Positions 17,155-27,078 are shown, counted from the stretch's first letter. The stretch: 64,000 nt of DNA from JANWJE01 sp044326545 (GCA_044326545.1 JBIRBM010000002.1:62001-126000); one strand, 5' to 3'. Notes: a model not told the origin generated them from the sequence alone. Numbers and translations: made by a program.

Positions 17155-18935
17155 GACGGTCTTGGCAGATTCACGATGTCTGTCGTCTCAGGAGGAAGTT
17201 CTTCTAAAATTTGGAAACCGCGGATAAGTAATTGAATGCTTGATTTATTGATCTGAGGAGTAAAGGCAACGCGTAACTTTAAATTTTTTTTCCGCAATTG
17301 CGGACTATGGAGGGCCATGCCAAGAGCGATTCCTTCAACAAGAACCCGATCTTCTTGCTGTAAATAAAGTTTAAGGTGTGTTTTTCCAATCACTTTAGGA
17401 GGCCACGTTTGCAAGGCATCGCAATAGAGAATGGGTTGGGGATTTTCATTTCCATAAGGCTCGAGCAATCGGGCTGATTCCATGAAATCAAAGGTCAGCT
17501 CGCTGAATTTGATTGTTGCATCGAGAAAGAGCTTGCTCATCACATCAGATTCTTTTAACTGTTCGTTGGCCGCTTCAATAAAGCGTCTTTTAAATTCATC
17601 AATGTGTTCCTCTTTCACTGTTAATCCGGCTGCAAAATCGTGTCCGCCAAAATTAACCAAAATATCGGAGCATCTTTTCAAAGTAGAAAGAAGAGGGAAT
17701 TCTCGAATCGAGCGAACAGATCCTTTTCCCACTCCTTTATCAATTGTGATCATCACTGTCGGACGGTTGTACTGTTTTGAGATGCGTGTGGAGAGGATCG
17801 CAATGACTCCGGGATGCCACTTATCAGAGACCATGACAATCGCTTTTTGATTTAAAATTTCGGGGTGATCACGAATCGTGGTATCAACATCAAGCGACAT
17901 TGTCCGTTCGATTTTTTGCCTTTCAATATTGTTCAGGTCTAGTTCAATTGCCATTTTTTCAGCGAGTTCAGCATTTTTTACTAAGAGCATTTGGACCCCT
18001 TTTCGAGGGTCGTCGATTCTGCCTAAACTGTTTAACCGTGGAGCGATTTTGGAGGCTATAGTAAAAGTTGTTAAATCGTTGAGATCCACATCGCAAATGG
18101 AAAATAATTTAGAGAGCCCCATTCGTTTCCCTTTACGCAACTGGCGCAATCCATATCTGACAAGGATTCTGTTTTCTTTATCTATCAAAGATCCCATATC
18201 AGAGATGGTCCCTAACGCAACTAAATCAAGATAACGCTTCAGGTCAATTTTCTTTGACGGAATAATTCCCTCTGCTGTCATCTGATTGGTAATCCCATGA
18301 GCCAGTTTAAATGCAACGCCAACTCCAGTCAAATCGCGATTGGGATATGTGTTGTTGACAAGTTTGGGGTTAAGGGTCGCGACGCAGTGAGGAATTTTGT
18401 CTGTGGGCTCATGATGGTCTGTAATAATGACATCGACATTTTGTGCAGCGACTTTGGCGATTTCAACAGCTGCTGTAATCCCGCAATCAACTGTAATGAG
18501 GAGTTTGCATTGATTCATAAGAGCATATTCTAATGCTTCGACGATCAAGCTTTGTCTTAGGGCTCCCCGATTTGAAACGTAGAAAAAAACATTAGCGCCG
18601 ACATCTTGCAAAAATTCAGTGAGGAGAGTCGTTCCTGTCATGCCATCAACATCATTGTCTCCATAAATCAGAATGTTTTCTTTGTCGCGGATCGCTCGGC
18701 ACACTCTGTCAACAGCTTGAGGCATCTCTGCCATTAAGAAAGGGTCATGTAATTCAGGGAGTTTGGCGTAAATATAATCGTGAATTTCTTCAAAAGATTT
18801 GAATCCGCGTGAAACAAGAATTTGTGCGATAACCGGATGAATTTTGAATTCCTTAATGATGCTTTCCGTCAATTCATCATTTGCTGTGGGATAGACCCAA
18901 ATGGGATCCTCTTGGCCATGGATATTGGAATGCAT
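17151..18935 (-). CDS. recJ: single-stranded-DNA-specific exonuclease RecJ
   Basis: A 594-residue 5'-3' exonuclease of the DHH superfamily, used in recombination and repair. It shows the DNDVDGMTG motif (about residue 96), VDCGITA, the signature ITDHHEPTD (about 173-181), then a DHHA1 domain with the GGHDFAAGLT motif (about 430) and the C-terminal OB-fold region. The ATG at 18935 has GGAGAG upstream; an alternative TTG one codon out is unlikely. The recJ-methyltransferase overlap implies one operon. The euo-recJ-secDF neighbourhood matches the order known from Chlamydia, apart from inserted genes. Confidence 0.95.
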   Translation of the reverse strand: MHSNIHGQEDPIWVYPTANDELTESIIKEFKIHPVIAQILVSRGFKSFEEIHDYIYAKLPELHDPFLMAEMPQAVDRVCRAIRDKENILIYGDNDVDGMTGTTLLTEFLQDVGANVFFYVSNRGALRQSLIVEALEYALMNQCKLLITVDCGITAAVEIAKVAAQNVDVIITDHHEPTDKIPHCVATLNPKLVNNTYPNRDLTGVGVAFKLAHGITNQMTAEGIIPSKKIDLKRYLDLVALGTISDMGSLIDKENRILVRYGLRQLRKGKRMGLSKLFSICDVDLNDLTTFTIASKIAPRLNSLGRIDDPRKGVQMLLVKNAELAEKMAIELDLNNIERQKIERTMSLDVDTTIRDHPEILNQKAIVMVSDKWHPGVIAILSTRISKQYNRPTVMITIDKGVGKGSVRSIREFPLLSTLKRCSDILVNFGGHDFAAGLTVKEEHIDEFKRRFIEAANEQLKESDVMSKLFLDATIKFSELTFDFMESARLLEPYGNENPQPILYCDALQTWPPKVIGKTHLKLYLQQEDRVLVEGIALGMALHSPQLRKKNLKLRVAFTPQINKSSIQLLIRGFQILEELPPETTDIVNLPRPS

Positions 18936-19333
18936 CAAATTCTCTCTCCGTTTGTCTAAAAAGTCGTATGTGGATTGGGTTGCTTGAACATCTATTTAAA
19001 AAGGATACTGAAAAAACAGTGCCTAAGAGGTTGTCTATCAGTTGTAAGTGGTTATCAGTTGGTTGTATTTTCTAATGTATTGATTATCAAGGGTTGAGTT
19101 GATTAGAGATCAATGGTTTGTTTTATTTAAGTGTTTCATTTTATCTTTTATGCGTTCAAAGTCAAGTCAAATGATGAGTTTTTTCTCAAAATCAGTGTTG
19201 ATGGATTGAAATCAAATTAACTCAGAGGGTTTGGTTAATTAATCATGTTGTGTCGAAAAATGAATTTTATAGACAAAAAACAACTTTTTAATAATAATTA
19301 TTCGAAATAATTATTTTCTTTTTAGAGGTTAAA
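18936..19333. other. AT-rich divergent spacer
   Basis: About 400 bp between recJ (-) and the next plus-strand gene. It is strongly AT rich. Just before the plus gene there is a short AT palindrome (AATAATTATT, 3-nt centre, AATAATTATT, about 19293-19315). I see no RNA gene or extra ORF in it. Confidence 0.5.
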
Positions 19334-19771
19334 ATGTTTATTCAATTTTCATCACCATCAGCGTTGTTTGCCTCTCCAATACTTGATGTGACTAGACAGG
19401 GGCGGATAAAGGGACTGGTGAATTTTATTGGTTTAATGATTTTGTCTGTGATCGGAATGTATTATTTATCCACTCAATTTTCTCTTCTTCGATTGAAGAT
19501 TAAAGCGGGAGGTGGTTCTCGTCAATTAGACAATCAGTTGTTCAAATCAAAATCGAACGGGTCTGCACCTCTCCCTTTACCTCATCTGGATAGTCTTCCC
19601 CCCAAATGTGGGCAATCAGGACCTGTTAATATAGGTAAGATTCAAAGAACTGGATCTTCATCATGTGAATTGGAGGGATATCTTCCTGAAGACGATCAAA
19701 GAAAAGAAGGATCTAAAAATCACAATTCAATTACTGTAGACGATTATTTAAATGGTTTCAATATCGAATAA
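19334..19771 (+). CDS. orphan single-pass membrane protein
   Basis: A 145-residue protein with one membrane segment (about residues 28-46, VNFIGLMILSVIGMYYLST), a short N-terminal part and a hydrophilic, proline- and serine-rich tail (about 55-145) ending in an acidic stretch. AGAGG precedes the ATG. No motif allows a family call. It stands alone between divergently and co-oriented genes with a 290-bp AT-rich gap to the translocase gene. It could be an inclusion-membrane or effector-type protein, but nothing specific supports that. Confidence 0.5.
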   Translation: MFIQFSSPSALFASPILDVTRQGRIKGLVNFIGLMILSVIGMYYLSTQFSLLRLKIKAGGGSRQLDNQLFKSKSNGSAPLPLPHLDSLPPKCGQSGPVNIGKIQRTGSSSCELEGYLPEDDQRKEGSKNHNSITVDDYLNGFNIE

Positions 19772-19920
19772 TCGATCGAACATCCCGCTGTGATTTTTTT
19801 TTCCTTGATTTTTAGCGAAATCAACCTCATAATCTAGGTTCTTGAAATGTTTTTTCATCAAAATAGCTGAAAAGCTAAGAATATACAGAAATAGCTTGAG
19901 GAATTCGCTTTTCAAGCTGT

Positions 19921-19997
19921 AAGAGCCTGTTTAAAATTTATACTCATTCAAGCTCAATCCTGCAATTTGGGGTTGAATGAGGACATGATCAGGCTCT
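19921..19997. repeat. interrupted inverted repeat upstream of the translocase gene
   Basis: AGAGCCTG and CTCATTCAA at the left pair with TTGAATGAG and CAGGCTCT at the right, with unequal unpaired segments between. The outer arm resembles AGAGCCTATTTAACAT at 27664, so both may belong to a third small palindrome family. Confidence 0.5.
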
Positions 19998-20047
19998 AAA
20001 GTTGTTTGTGTATGTCATCAAAACAATAAACTAGTTTGAGGTTTTAT

Positions 20048-21598
20048 ATGTCGCAAGTTGCCAAACAAGAATTTGGTAAATGGAGGTCTTTTTTATGGCC
20101 CGTCTACACATACGAGCTTAAAAAGCTTCTTCCTATGTTCTTTATGTTCTTTTGTATCTCATTTAACTACACTATTTTAAGAGATACCAAAGACACCTTG
20201 ATTGTGACTGCAGCCGGTGCTGAAGCGATCCCTTTTTTGAAGTCTTTCGGGGTTGTGCCTGCTGCGATCATTTTTATGATTATCTACGCAAAATTGAGTA
20301 ATGTGTTAAGTAGAGAAAATTTATTTTATGTCACTCTGATTCCCTTTATTATTTTCTTTGGATTATTTGCTTTTGTGATGTATCCGGCTCGCGAGGCGCT
20401 TCTTCCGACAGAATCTGCTGATGCTTTGAGAGCTTATCTGCCAGGTGGATGGGTTGGGTTGGCTGCTGCTTACCATAACTGGATGTATTCCATTTTTTAT
20501 ATTCTGGCTGAATTATGGGGAAGTGTTGTCCTCTCTTTGTTGTTCTGGGGTTTTGCTAACCAAATTACACGAGTAACTGAGGCTAAGCGTTTTTATAGCT
20601 TATTTGGTTTGGGTGCTAACATCGCATTGCTCGTCTCAGGTCCCGCCATTATCTATGTTTCCGATATTCGCAAACACCTTCCCGCCGGCGTTGATGCATG
20701 GCAAGTGTCGTTGAATTATCTGATGGCAATGGTTGTGATTGCTGGTATTGGGATTTTAATCACTTATTGGTGGATTAATCGATACATTTTAACTGATCCT
20801 CGCTTTTATGATTCAAATCAGGAGAAGGCGCCGGGTAAAAAGAAAAAAGCTAAAATGTCCCTTGGAGATAGTTTTAAATTTCTATTTACTTCAAAGTATA
20901 TCCTGTGTTTAGCCATTCTCGTGATTGCCTATGGAATTTCGATCAATTTAGTCGAAGTGACTTGGAAGAGTCAGGTAAAATTGCAATACCCTAATTACAA
21001 TGATTACAGTACCTTTATGGGGTATTTTTCAACAGCGACCGGCTTTGTAACAATTTTGATGATGCTTTTTGTTGGGGGTAATGTCATCCGTCTTAAAGGA
21101 TGGGGATTTGCCGCTTTGATCACTCCAATTGTTCTGTTGATTACAGGTATTGCTTTCTTTGGATTTGTCATATTCCGAGATAGTATGGCAGGTTATATTG
21201 CCTCAATTGGAACCACCCCTTTGTTTCTTGCTGTTATTTTTGGAGCTGCTCAGAACATTATGAGTAAATCATCCAAATACTCCTTATTTGATCCGACAAA
21301 GGAGATGGCCTATATTCCATTGGATGATGAATCTAAAGTTAAAGGAAAGGCTGCTGTCGACGTTGTAGGTGCTCGCTTGGGTAAATCAGGCGGTTCAATG
21401 ATTCAATTAGGTCTTTTGACTCTGGGTTCATTGGCAACGATCACCCCATATATCGGTGTTATTTTGATGTTTATTATTGCCGCTTGGATTTTTGCTGCTA
21501 ATTCGCTGAGTAAGCAGTTTAATCAGCTTACAGCTGAGCAGGCTCTGGCTGCACAGGCTGCTAAAGATTCCGAGAAGGCTGCTTCATCTACACTTTAA
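20048..21598 (+). CDS. ATP/ADP translocase (nucleotide transporter, NTT/Tlc family)
   Basis: A 516-residue membrane protein with about 12 hydrophobic segments, exchanging host ATP for ADP (or moving other nucleotides) across the bacterial inner membrane. It is the hallmark of energy parasitism in chlamydiae and rickettsiae and is found in plastids. Typical wording includes NYTILRDTKDTLIVTAAGAEAIPF near residue 33 and FYSLFGLGANIALLVSGP near 190. The ATG at 20048 is preceded by GAGG; a TTG four codons out is unlikely. Environmental chlamydiae have several NTT paralogues with different substrates; the resemblance of the N-terminal part to the ATP/ADP exchangers makes that the best guess. A strong terminator follows. 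Confidence 0.93.
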   Translation: MSQVAKQEFGKWRSFLWPVYTYELKKLLPMFFMFFCISFNYTILRDTKDTLIVTAAGAEAIPFLKSFGVVPAAIIFMIIYAKLSNVLSRENLFYVTLIPFIIFFGLFAFVMYPAREALLPTESADALRAYLPGGWVGLAAAYHNWMYSIFYILAELWGSVVLSLLFWGFANQITRVTEAKRFYSLFGLGANIALLVSGPAIIYVSDIRKHLPAGVDAWQVSLNYLMAMVVIAGIGILITYWWINRYILTDPRFYDSNQEKAPGKKKKAKMSLGDSFKFLFTSKYILCLAILVIAYGISINLVEVTWKSQVKLQYPNYNDYSTFMGYFSTATGFVTILMMLFVGGNVIRLKGWGFAALITPIVLLITGIAFFGFVIFRDSMAGYIASIGTTPLFLAVIFGAAQNIMSKSSKYSLFDPTKEMAYIPLDDESKVKGKAAVDVVGARLGKSGGSMIQLGLLTLGSLATITPYIGVILMFIIAAWIFAANSLSKQFNQLTAEQALAAQAAKDSEKAASSTL

Positions 21599-21627
21599 TG
21601 TTTGTTAGACTGTAGAGCTTTTTAGAA

Positions 21628-21664
21628 AAAACCCGATTCTTTTAAGGAATCGGGTTTTTTTTTA
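21628..21664 (+). terminator. intrinsic terminator of the translocase gene
   Basis: AAAAACCCGATTC and GAATCGGGTTTTT form a 13-bp stem with a 7-nt loop, followed by an uninterrupted T-run. Confidence 0.93.
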
Positions 21665-21675
21665 GAACAGAGGAG

Positions 21676-21706
21676 AAATCGCGCTCCCTGTGCGTAAAGT
21701 GAGTTT
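21676..21706. repeat. dispersed palindromic repeat, half copy
   Basis: AAATCGCGCTCCCTGTGCGTAAAGTGAGTTT: only the right half is present, just after the translocase terminator. Confidence 0.6.
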
Positions 21707-21952
21707 AAAAATCTAATGATTCCTCTCCCCCTTTTCCGTAAGGTGACTGCATAAGGTGCTTGGTTCTGATTTTATGTAGACAGAATGTTTAAGAATTTGT
21801 TATGCTGCCCGTTTTATCTGACAAAGTGTCTTCTCAGAGACACCCTCCATTCAAAAAAAATTTCGCTCAATTGCCTGATTTGCATCATAAAAAAAAAGAT
21901 GTGCGGTGCAAGGGGGGGGAACTGACATACTCATAGAAGGAAACGTGACATT

Positions 21953-24900
21953 ATGGAAAAACAGAAGCGTTGGCAATTCTATCTGATTGTTGCCGTCTTG
22001 GTCCTTACGCTTTACAATATCTTACCCACGATATTTTTCTACACAAAGCCTTTAAAGGCTCCTGTAGATGCTGCAAGGGCTGAAAAAGTAGCCTCTTCAG
22101 TCGTCGATCGTGTCAACCAGCTTGAAGAAGACTCTAAAGCGTGGCTTCTTTCATTTAGTCGTTTGCTTGGGATAAAACCAGCTTCTATAGACCTCGTCAC
22201 AACGAACACCGACCTTATTCAAATTTCTTTTAAAAATGAGCAAGATGCCGCTCTATTTAAGCGTTTTTTGCCTCGTGCCGGAGCGCTGATTCCCTTTGTC
22301 CCTGCTCAGCTTGACATTAGTCCTGAATCTGCTGAATCAAATAGCGCGCAGGTTTTTGTTCAACGCAATGTTGCTCTTCAGCTAAATCCAAGCGAGATGG
22401 ATCAGCTCTTCCAATTTACCACAAAAGTTGGAGACGATGGAAAAATCACGGATCTTTACCGTGATATGGTCAATGATCGAGTCGCACAAATTGCATTAGT
22501 AATTGGTGGTCCAAGTAAACAAGCTCATCAGATTGCGGGTATTGGGAACCAATCTCAAAATTCTCAGTATGACGAAGCAGCAATTGCCATTGCAAAGCAG
22601 ATTGTTGACGTAGAGAATGTCTTTGGGCGAAACAGTTCGATTGCTAAGCGTTATTATGCAAGTTTTTCCCAGCTTGGATCGAAAGAAGGGGCAGCTTCGA
22701 TTAAGACATTTCTGACGAAATTACAAGAGATCAACAAAAAAATTAAAGAGCAACGTCAAGTTTTAGAAAAGAAGAACGATCCTCTCTCATCAGGCGAGCA
22801 GCAAGAGCTTGCCGTCCTTGTCAATCAAAGCCTAGCGCTGGAATCTAGCATCGCCATTCTTCAAAAAAATGCAGCAGATTTTGATCAGGGAAAAAAACCT
22901 TTGACTTTTGAAAGGATTCAAACGTTATTGGCGAAAGGGCAATTGGATTCGTCAACTCAATATGTGAACCTTTCGGGTTACCATCCTTTTATCAAAGGGT
23001 TAACCATTAATTGGGATAGCAGCCAAGTAGATGTTGATTTTTATGATGATGTCCAGGCGCTGCGAGCTGGGGAAGGGAAGACAGAAAAAGAGGCGTTTCT
23101 TAAGGATAAAATCAATCAGTTTATCATCAACGATATTGCCTATATTGCCCGATTAACTGATGAAACCTTTAAGCCAAGTGAAGATTCGTTTCTTGTCAAT
23201 CTTGACGCTTTAAGTAATAGTCGCAGTTATTTAATGTTGAATTTGGGTTATTTGGCTCAAAAACGCTCTCAGCAAGTATTAGATCAACTCTTATTGTCTT
23301 GGGTTCCGGCAACGACTGATTTAGTTCGCGAGGCTTATCCGATTCGTTCTTTTGATTCATATAAAAGCGCGAAGATTGAAGATCAAAAGCTTGGGTTAGT
23401 TGTCTATGCACCGGCAATGTACTCGTCTCAGCCGGTTGATGGATTTCGTAGCAATTCATTATATGTGATTGCTAAAGGGATGGACGCGGTTGTTCAAAAG
23501 ATTAAAGAGGCACCCGATGCTGCAGAAAACAAAGCATTGGTTCAAGACTTTAATGAACTCAATACCGTCTTGCAGCAAATGGGCTTTATTGGATATTCAG
23601 GATCCGCTTTCGATCTACCCAAAGAATTTAGTAAGGACTACATTTTTGAATTAAATGATTACTACAGTAGTTTACTAAAAGCGACCCGTGAAAATTTTGT
23701 CGCCAAAGGAACCAAACGCTATGCTGTGTTAGATTTCTCTGATGTTGAACAGCGTATTTTGACAGTGAATAAAATCGACGATCGGATCCAAGAAGATCTT
23801 TTAAAATGGAAAGAAGCTTACCAAGCTTCTCAAGTCGATCTTAACGTGACAAGTCGCTACACTGTTCCAGCTCCTACGAAGAATGTCTACTGGGAAAACT
23901 TGAAATTAACAATCAAAAAGTTCTTCCGCGGCGATGATCGAAAAGTGCTTAAGTGGGGGTTAGATTTATCGGGTGGTAAAACTGTTCGGATCGCATTAAT
24001 GGATCAAAATGGACGTCCTGTTAAAAATCCTGAAGATTTAAATCAGGCCGTCAATGAACTGTACAACCGAATCAATAAAATGGGCGTTGCGGAGAGAACG
24101 ATTCGAATCGAAAATTCCAATATTTTACTTGATTTCCCAGGTTCTCAAAACTTATCGGCCTCTGATTTAGTCAAAGCATCTGCGATGTATTTTCATATTG
24201 TGAATGAAAAGTTTGGTCCCTTCAACGCAACGCTGGCTTCTGCCGTCAATCAGTTTCTTCAAGATGTTTGGAATGAGGCTGTTGTCACAAATCGTAAAGA
24301 TATTGATGCAATTAATGAGATTGCATGGCAGCACCTTGGAGGCGATTCGCTTCTGACAGGAAGCACGCGTCCACGCAGTGATAACGCAAAGTTGTTGTAT
24401 GAAAACGGCCTTCGCCTGGCTAATCCAAAAGAGCGGGCTGCAAGCTCTGCTTTTGATGACACGCTTTCATCGATTGCCATCTATAGAGGAAGCGAAGCCT
24501 CTGATTGGGATAATCAAACACAGCCTTTAATTATTGTTTTTCATCACTATGCCTTGGAAGGTTCAAGTCTTGAAAATATTCAGGCAGGGTATGATTCAAC
24601 TCAAGGAAATATTTTATCTTTTGGTGTGAAGCGTTCTTATGAAGGCTCACAAGATAAAGGAGGGGGGAGTCCTCGTGATGACTTCTTTGCTTGGACATCT
24701 CAGTTTGCCGAAGATCGGATAGCGGGAACTCCTAAAGATCTCTATTCGCAGGGAAGAGGGTGGCGCATGGCTGTGAATTTAAATGGCAGCGTGATCACCT
24801 CCCCTTCACTCAACGCATCATTGCGGGAGGGTGGTACAATTAGCGGACGTTTTTCTCAACGCGAAGTGAATCAGTTGGCTGCCGACTTAAAAGCGGGTTC

Positions 24901-26506
24901 TTTAAGCTTTACTCCACGTATCTTATCTGAAGAGAATGTGAGCCCTGAATTAGGCTTAGAGGAGCGGACTAGAGGAATTGTCGCCTCTCTTGTGGCCCTT
25001 GGATTGGTTGTCATCGCGATGGTTGGCTATTATCATTTTGCCGGGGTGGTTGCTTCCTGTGCGGTTTTATTGAATATCTTCATCATGTGGGGTGTTCTTC
25101 AAAACCTCGGAGCAGCTTTAACCCTTCCGGGTATTGCCGGGATTGTCTTAACAATCGGGATGGCTGTTGATGCCAATGTGTTGGTCTTCGAAAGAGTTCG
25201 CGAAGAATTTGCTCTTTCAGGGAGAATCGCATCGGCTCTGCAAGCAGGATATCGAAAGGCTTTTACTGCCATTATAGATTCAAATGTGACGACGATTATC
25301 GCGGCGTTAATTTTACTTCAATTTGATTCAGGTCCTATCAAAGGATTTGCAGTCACATTGATTATTGGGATTATTTCTTCTATGTTTACAGCACTCTTTA
25401 TGACCCGTTATTTCTTCGCAGGGTGGGTTCGCAATCCCGAACATAAAGAATTGAGAATGGCACGTTTTTTAAAAGAGACGAATGTCGATTTTTTAAGTTA
25501 TGCTAAAAAAGCCATAATCATTTCATTAATTGTGATGGGAATCGGCACTTTTTTCCTATTCGAAGAGCGCAAAACAATTTTCGGTATGGATTTTACCGGG
25601 GGTTATTCATTAACGCTTAATTTAGAAGAACAGGCTAATCATCCTAATTATCGATTAGATGCGATGAATGCCTTGTTAGACAATGGGGCTTCTAGTTTAG
25701 ATTTTCAAGTAAGAGAGCTAAGCAGACCCAATCAATTGCGTATTCAATTGGGAACAAGTATGGATGAGAAAGGTCATCCTTTCTATCAAATGCCTGATGT
25801 GAATGCATCAGAAGGGCCTTACGCTTTTGATTATCAACGCGATCCCCGTCTTAATTGGGTCGTGAATGCATTGCAATCCAATGGGATGAAGATCATTCCT
25901 TCTGAATTAAGTGATTTGCAAAAAAATTGGACAATTATGAGCGGTCAGTTTTCTGATGCTATGAGAAATAATGCGATCTTGGCCCTTGGTGCGGCTTTGA
26001 TTGCGATTTTGATTTATATCACTTTTCGCTTTGAATTTAAATATGCCGTAGGGGCTGTTGCAGGATTGGTTCATGATGTGGTGATTACGTTGGGGCTTTT
26101 AGCTCTATTCCATGCCCTTGGCTTTCCTGTCCAAATCGACCTTCAAGTCATTGGAGCGATTATGACAATTATTGGCTATTCATTGAATGATACCATTATT
26201 GTTTTTGACAGGATCCGCGAAGACTTGAAAATTATGCGTCGTATGCGATTTAGAGAGATCATCAATCACGCTCTGAATGTGACATTAAGCCGTACAATCA
26301 TGACGTCAGGAACGACTCTTCTTGTACTCTTGACTCTTGTTTTACTTGGAGGGCAATCTATTTTTGCTTTCTCTCTTGTCATGACAATTGGGGTTGTAAT
26401 TGGAACGCTTTCTTCTCTCTTTATTGCATCTCCGGTGATGCTTTACTTCCATAATCGGGAGGTGGGGTCTCAACAATATGGTGGTGCGACAATCAAAGGT
26501 CTGTAA
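21953..26506 (+). CDS. secDF: fused protein-export membrane protein SecDF
   Basis: A 1517-residue fusion of SecD and SecF, which use the proton motive force to help SecYEG-translocated proteins leave the inner membrane. The first membrane helix is at residues about 10-30. A very large extracytoplasmic region of some 630 residues follows before the SecD D1-type motif WGLDLSGGKTV (about 664). The SecD membrane block starts near 1007 (GIVASLVALGLVVIA, VDANVLVFERVREE), and the SecF part begins with FGMDFTGGYSLTL (about 1210) and ends with NDTIIVFDRIRED and ALNVTLSRTIMTS. SecDF fusions near recJ are usual in chlamydiae; the N-terminal insertion, with coiled-coil-like stretches, makes it far larger than the ordinary 750-1000-residue form. 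AAGGAAA precedes the ATG. Confidence 0.95.
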   Translation: MEKQKRWQFYLIVAVLVLTLYNILPTIFFYTKPLKAPVDAARAEKVASSVVDRVNQLEEDSKAWLLSFSRLLGIKPASIDLVTTNTDLIQISFKNEQDAALFKRFLPRAGALIPFVPAQLDISPESAESNSAQVFVQRNVALQLNPSEMDQLFQFTTKVGDDGKITDLYRDMVNDRVAQIALVIGGPSKQAHQIAGIGNQSQNSQYDEAAIAIAKQIVDVENVFGRNSSIAKRYYASFSQLGSKEGAASIKTFLTKLQEINKKIKEQRQVLEKKNDPLSSGEQQELAVLVNQSLALESSIAILQKNAADFDQGKKPLTFERIQTLLAKGQLDSSTQYVNLSGYHPFIKGLTINWDSSQVDVDFYDDVQALRAGEGKTEKEAFLKDKINQFIINDIAYIARLTDETFKPSEDSFLVNLDALSNSRSYLMLNLGYLAQKRSQQVLDQLLLSWVPATTDLVREAYPIRSFDSYKSAKIEDQKLGLVVYAPAMYSSQPVDGFRSNSLYVIAKGMDAVVQKIKEAPDAAENKALVQDFNELNTVLQQMGFIGYSGSAFDLPKEFSKDYIFELNDYYSSLLKATRENFVAKGTKRYAVLDFSDVEQRILTVNKIDDRIQEDLLKWKEAYQASQVDLNVTSRYTVPAPTKNVYWENLKLTIKKFFRGDDRKVLKWGLDLSGGKTVRIALMDQNGRPVKNPEDLNQAVNELYNRINKMGVAERTIRIENSNILLDFPGSQNLSASDLVKASAMYFHIVNEKFGPFNATLASAVNQFLQDVWNEAVVTNRKDIDAINEIAWQHLGGDSLLTGSTRPRSDNAKLLYENGLRLANPKERAASSAFDDTLSSIAIYRGSEASDWDNQTQPLIIVFHHYALEGSSLENIQAGYDSTQGNILSFGVKRSYEGSQDKGGGSPRDDFFAWTSQFAEDRIAGTPKDLYSQGRGWRMAVNLNGSVITSPSLNASLREGGTISGRFSQREVNQLAADLKAGSLSFTPRILSEENVSPELGLEERTRGIVASLVALGLVVIAMVGYYHFAGVVASCAVLLNIFIMWGVLQNLGAALTLPGIAGIVLTIGMAVDANVLVFERVREEFALSGRIASALQAGYRKAFTAIIDSNVTTIIAALILLQFDSGPIKGFAVTLIIGIISSMFTALFMTRYFFAGWVRNPEHKELRMARFLKETNVDFLSYAKKAIIISLIVMGIGTFFLFEERKTIFGMDFTGGYSLTLNLEEQANHPNYRLDAMNALLDNGASSLDFQVRELSRPNQLRIQLGTSMDEKGHPFYQMPDVNASEGPYAFDYQRDPRLNWVVNALQSNGMKIIPSELSDLQKNWTIMSGQFSDAMRNNAILALGAALIAILIYITFRFEFKYAVGAVAGLVHDVVITLGLLALFHALGFPVQIDLQVIGAIMTIIGYSLNDTIIVFDRIREDLKIMRRMRFREIINHALNVTLSRTIMTSGTTLLVLLTLVLLGGQSIFAFSLVMTIGVVIGTLSSLFIASPVMLYFHNREVGSQQYGGATIKGL

Positions 26507-26525
26507 ACGGATCATTCACCAAAGG

Positions 26526-26563
26526 AAAAAACCCGATCCCCGAAAGGGGGCGGGTTTTTTTTT
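26526..26563 (+). terminator. intrinsic terminator of secDF
   Basis: AAACCCG-AT-CCCC / GGGG-G-CGGGTTT with a GAAA tetraloop and a run of nine T. It lies 20 bp after the secDF stop and just before MITE-like copy 2. Confidence 0.93.
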
Positions 26564-26566
26564 ACC

Positions 26567-26733
26567 ATTAGACTTCTTCGGAAACTTCATTGACTTGCTA
26601 AAACCGCCATTTTTGGCCTCTTTTTTGTAAAATTTTTCGACCGTATGGACGCATACGCTCTCAACATTTTCAAAACAATCTGCTCAAAAAGGGCAATTTT
26701 TTCAAGCAAAGCAAGTTTCCGAAGAAGTCTAAT
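26567..26733. mobile_element. MITE-like element, copy 2
   Basis: The best-preserved copy. The ends CATTAGACTTCTTCGGAAAC and its exact reverse complement (GTTTCCGAAGAAGTCTAATG) form 22-bp perfect inverted repeats when AA-CTT is included. It inserts just behind the secDF terminator. The interior is an imperfect palindrome with no coding capacity. Orientation is the same as copy 1. Confidence 0.85.
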
Positions 26734-26875
26734 GACAAATTGAGTCTAGGACCGATTTGCGATCATTCACTCCTGAGAGCTTTCACGCAGCTAAAATAGG
26801 GGTTTATTTCTTGTAAATGGGATTAATGAGAGATGAAAACAAGGGGGGAAGTTGTCAGACAAGGGTTTTATCGAA

Positions 26876-26926
26876 TGTCAGGAAAGTGGGATCAAGTCCA
26901 AAGGAGTTGATCCCACTTTCCTGACA
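26876..26926. repeat. perfect 20-bp inverted repeat
   Basis: The arms 26876-26895 and 26907-26926 (TGTCAGGAAAGTGGGATCAA and complement) with an 11-nt loop. No T-run follows. It is not clearly related to the other palindrome families in the window. Confidence 0.8.
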
Positions 26927-26960
26927 CTTTCTTCATGTCTTAATCCTTAAGATGGCTAAA

Positions 26961-27064
26961 AACTGACCTTACGCACCGGGAGTCCGATTTGGGATGAAGC
27001 GAAAGCTTTCAATCCGGAGGATGTGGCTTAGCCCAAATCGCCCTCCGGGTGCGTAAGGTCAGTT
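26961..27064. repeat. dispersed palindromic repeat, longest full copy
   Basis: AACTGACCTTACGCACC-GGGAG-TCCGATTTGGG pairs with CCCAAATCG-CCCTCC-GGGTGCGTAAGGTCAGTT over some 33 bp on each side, with a roughly 38-nt centre. It ends 15 bp from the 3' end of the 27079-27570 gene and may terminate it. Confidence 0.85.
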
Positions 27065-27078
27065 AAAAAATAAAAAGA

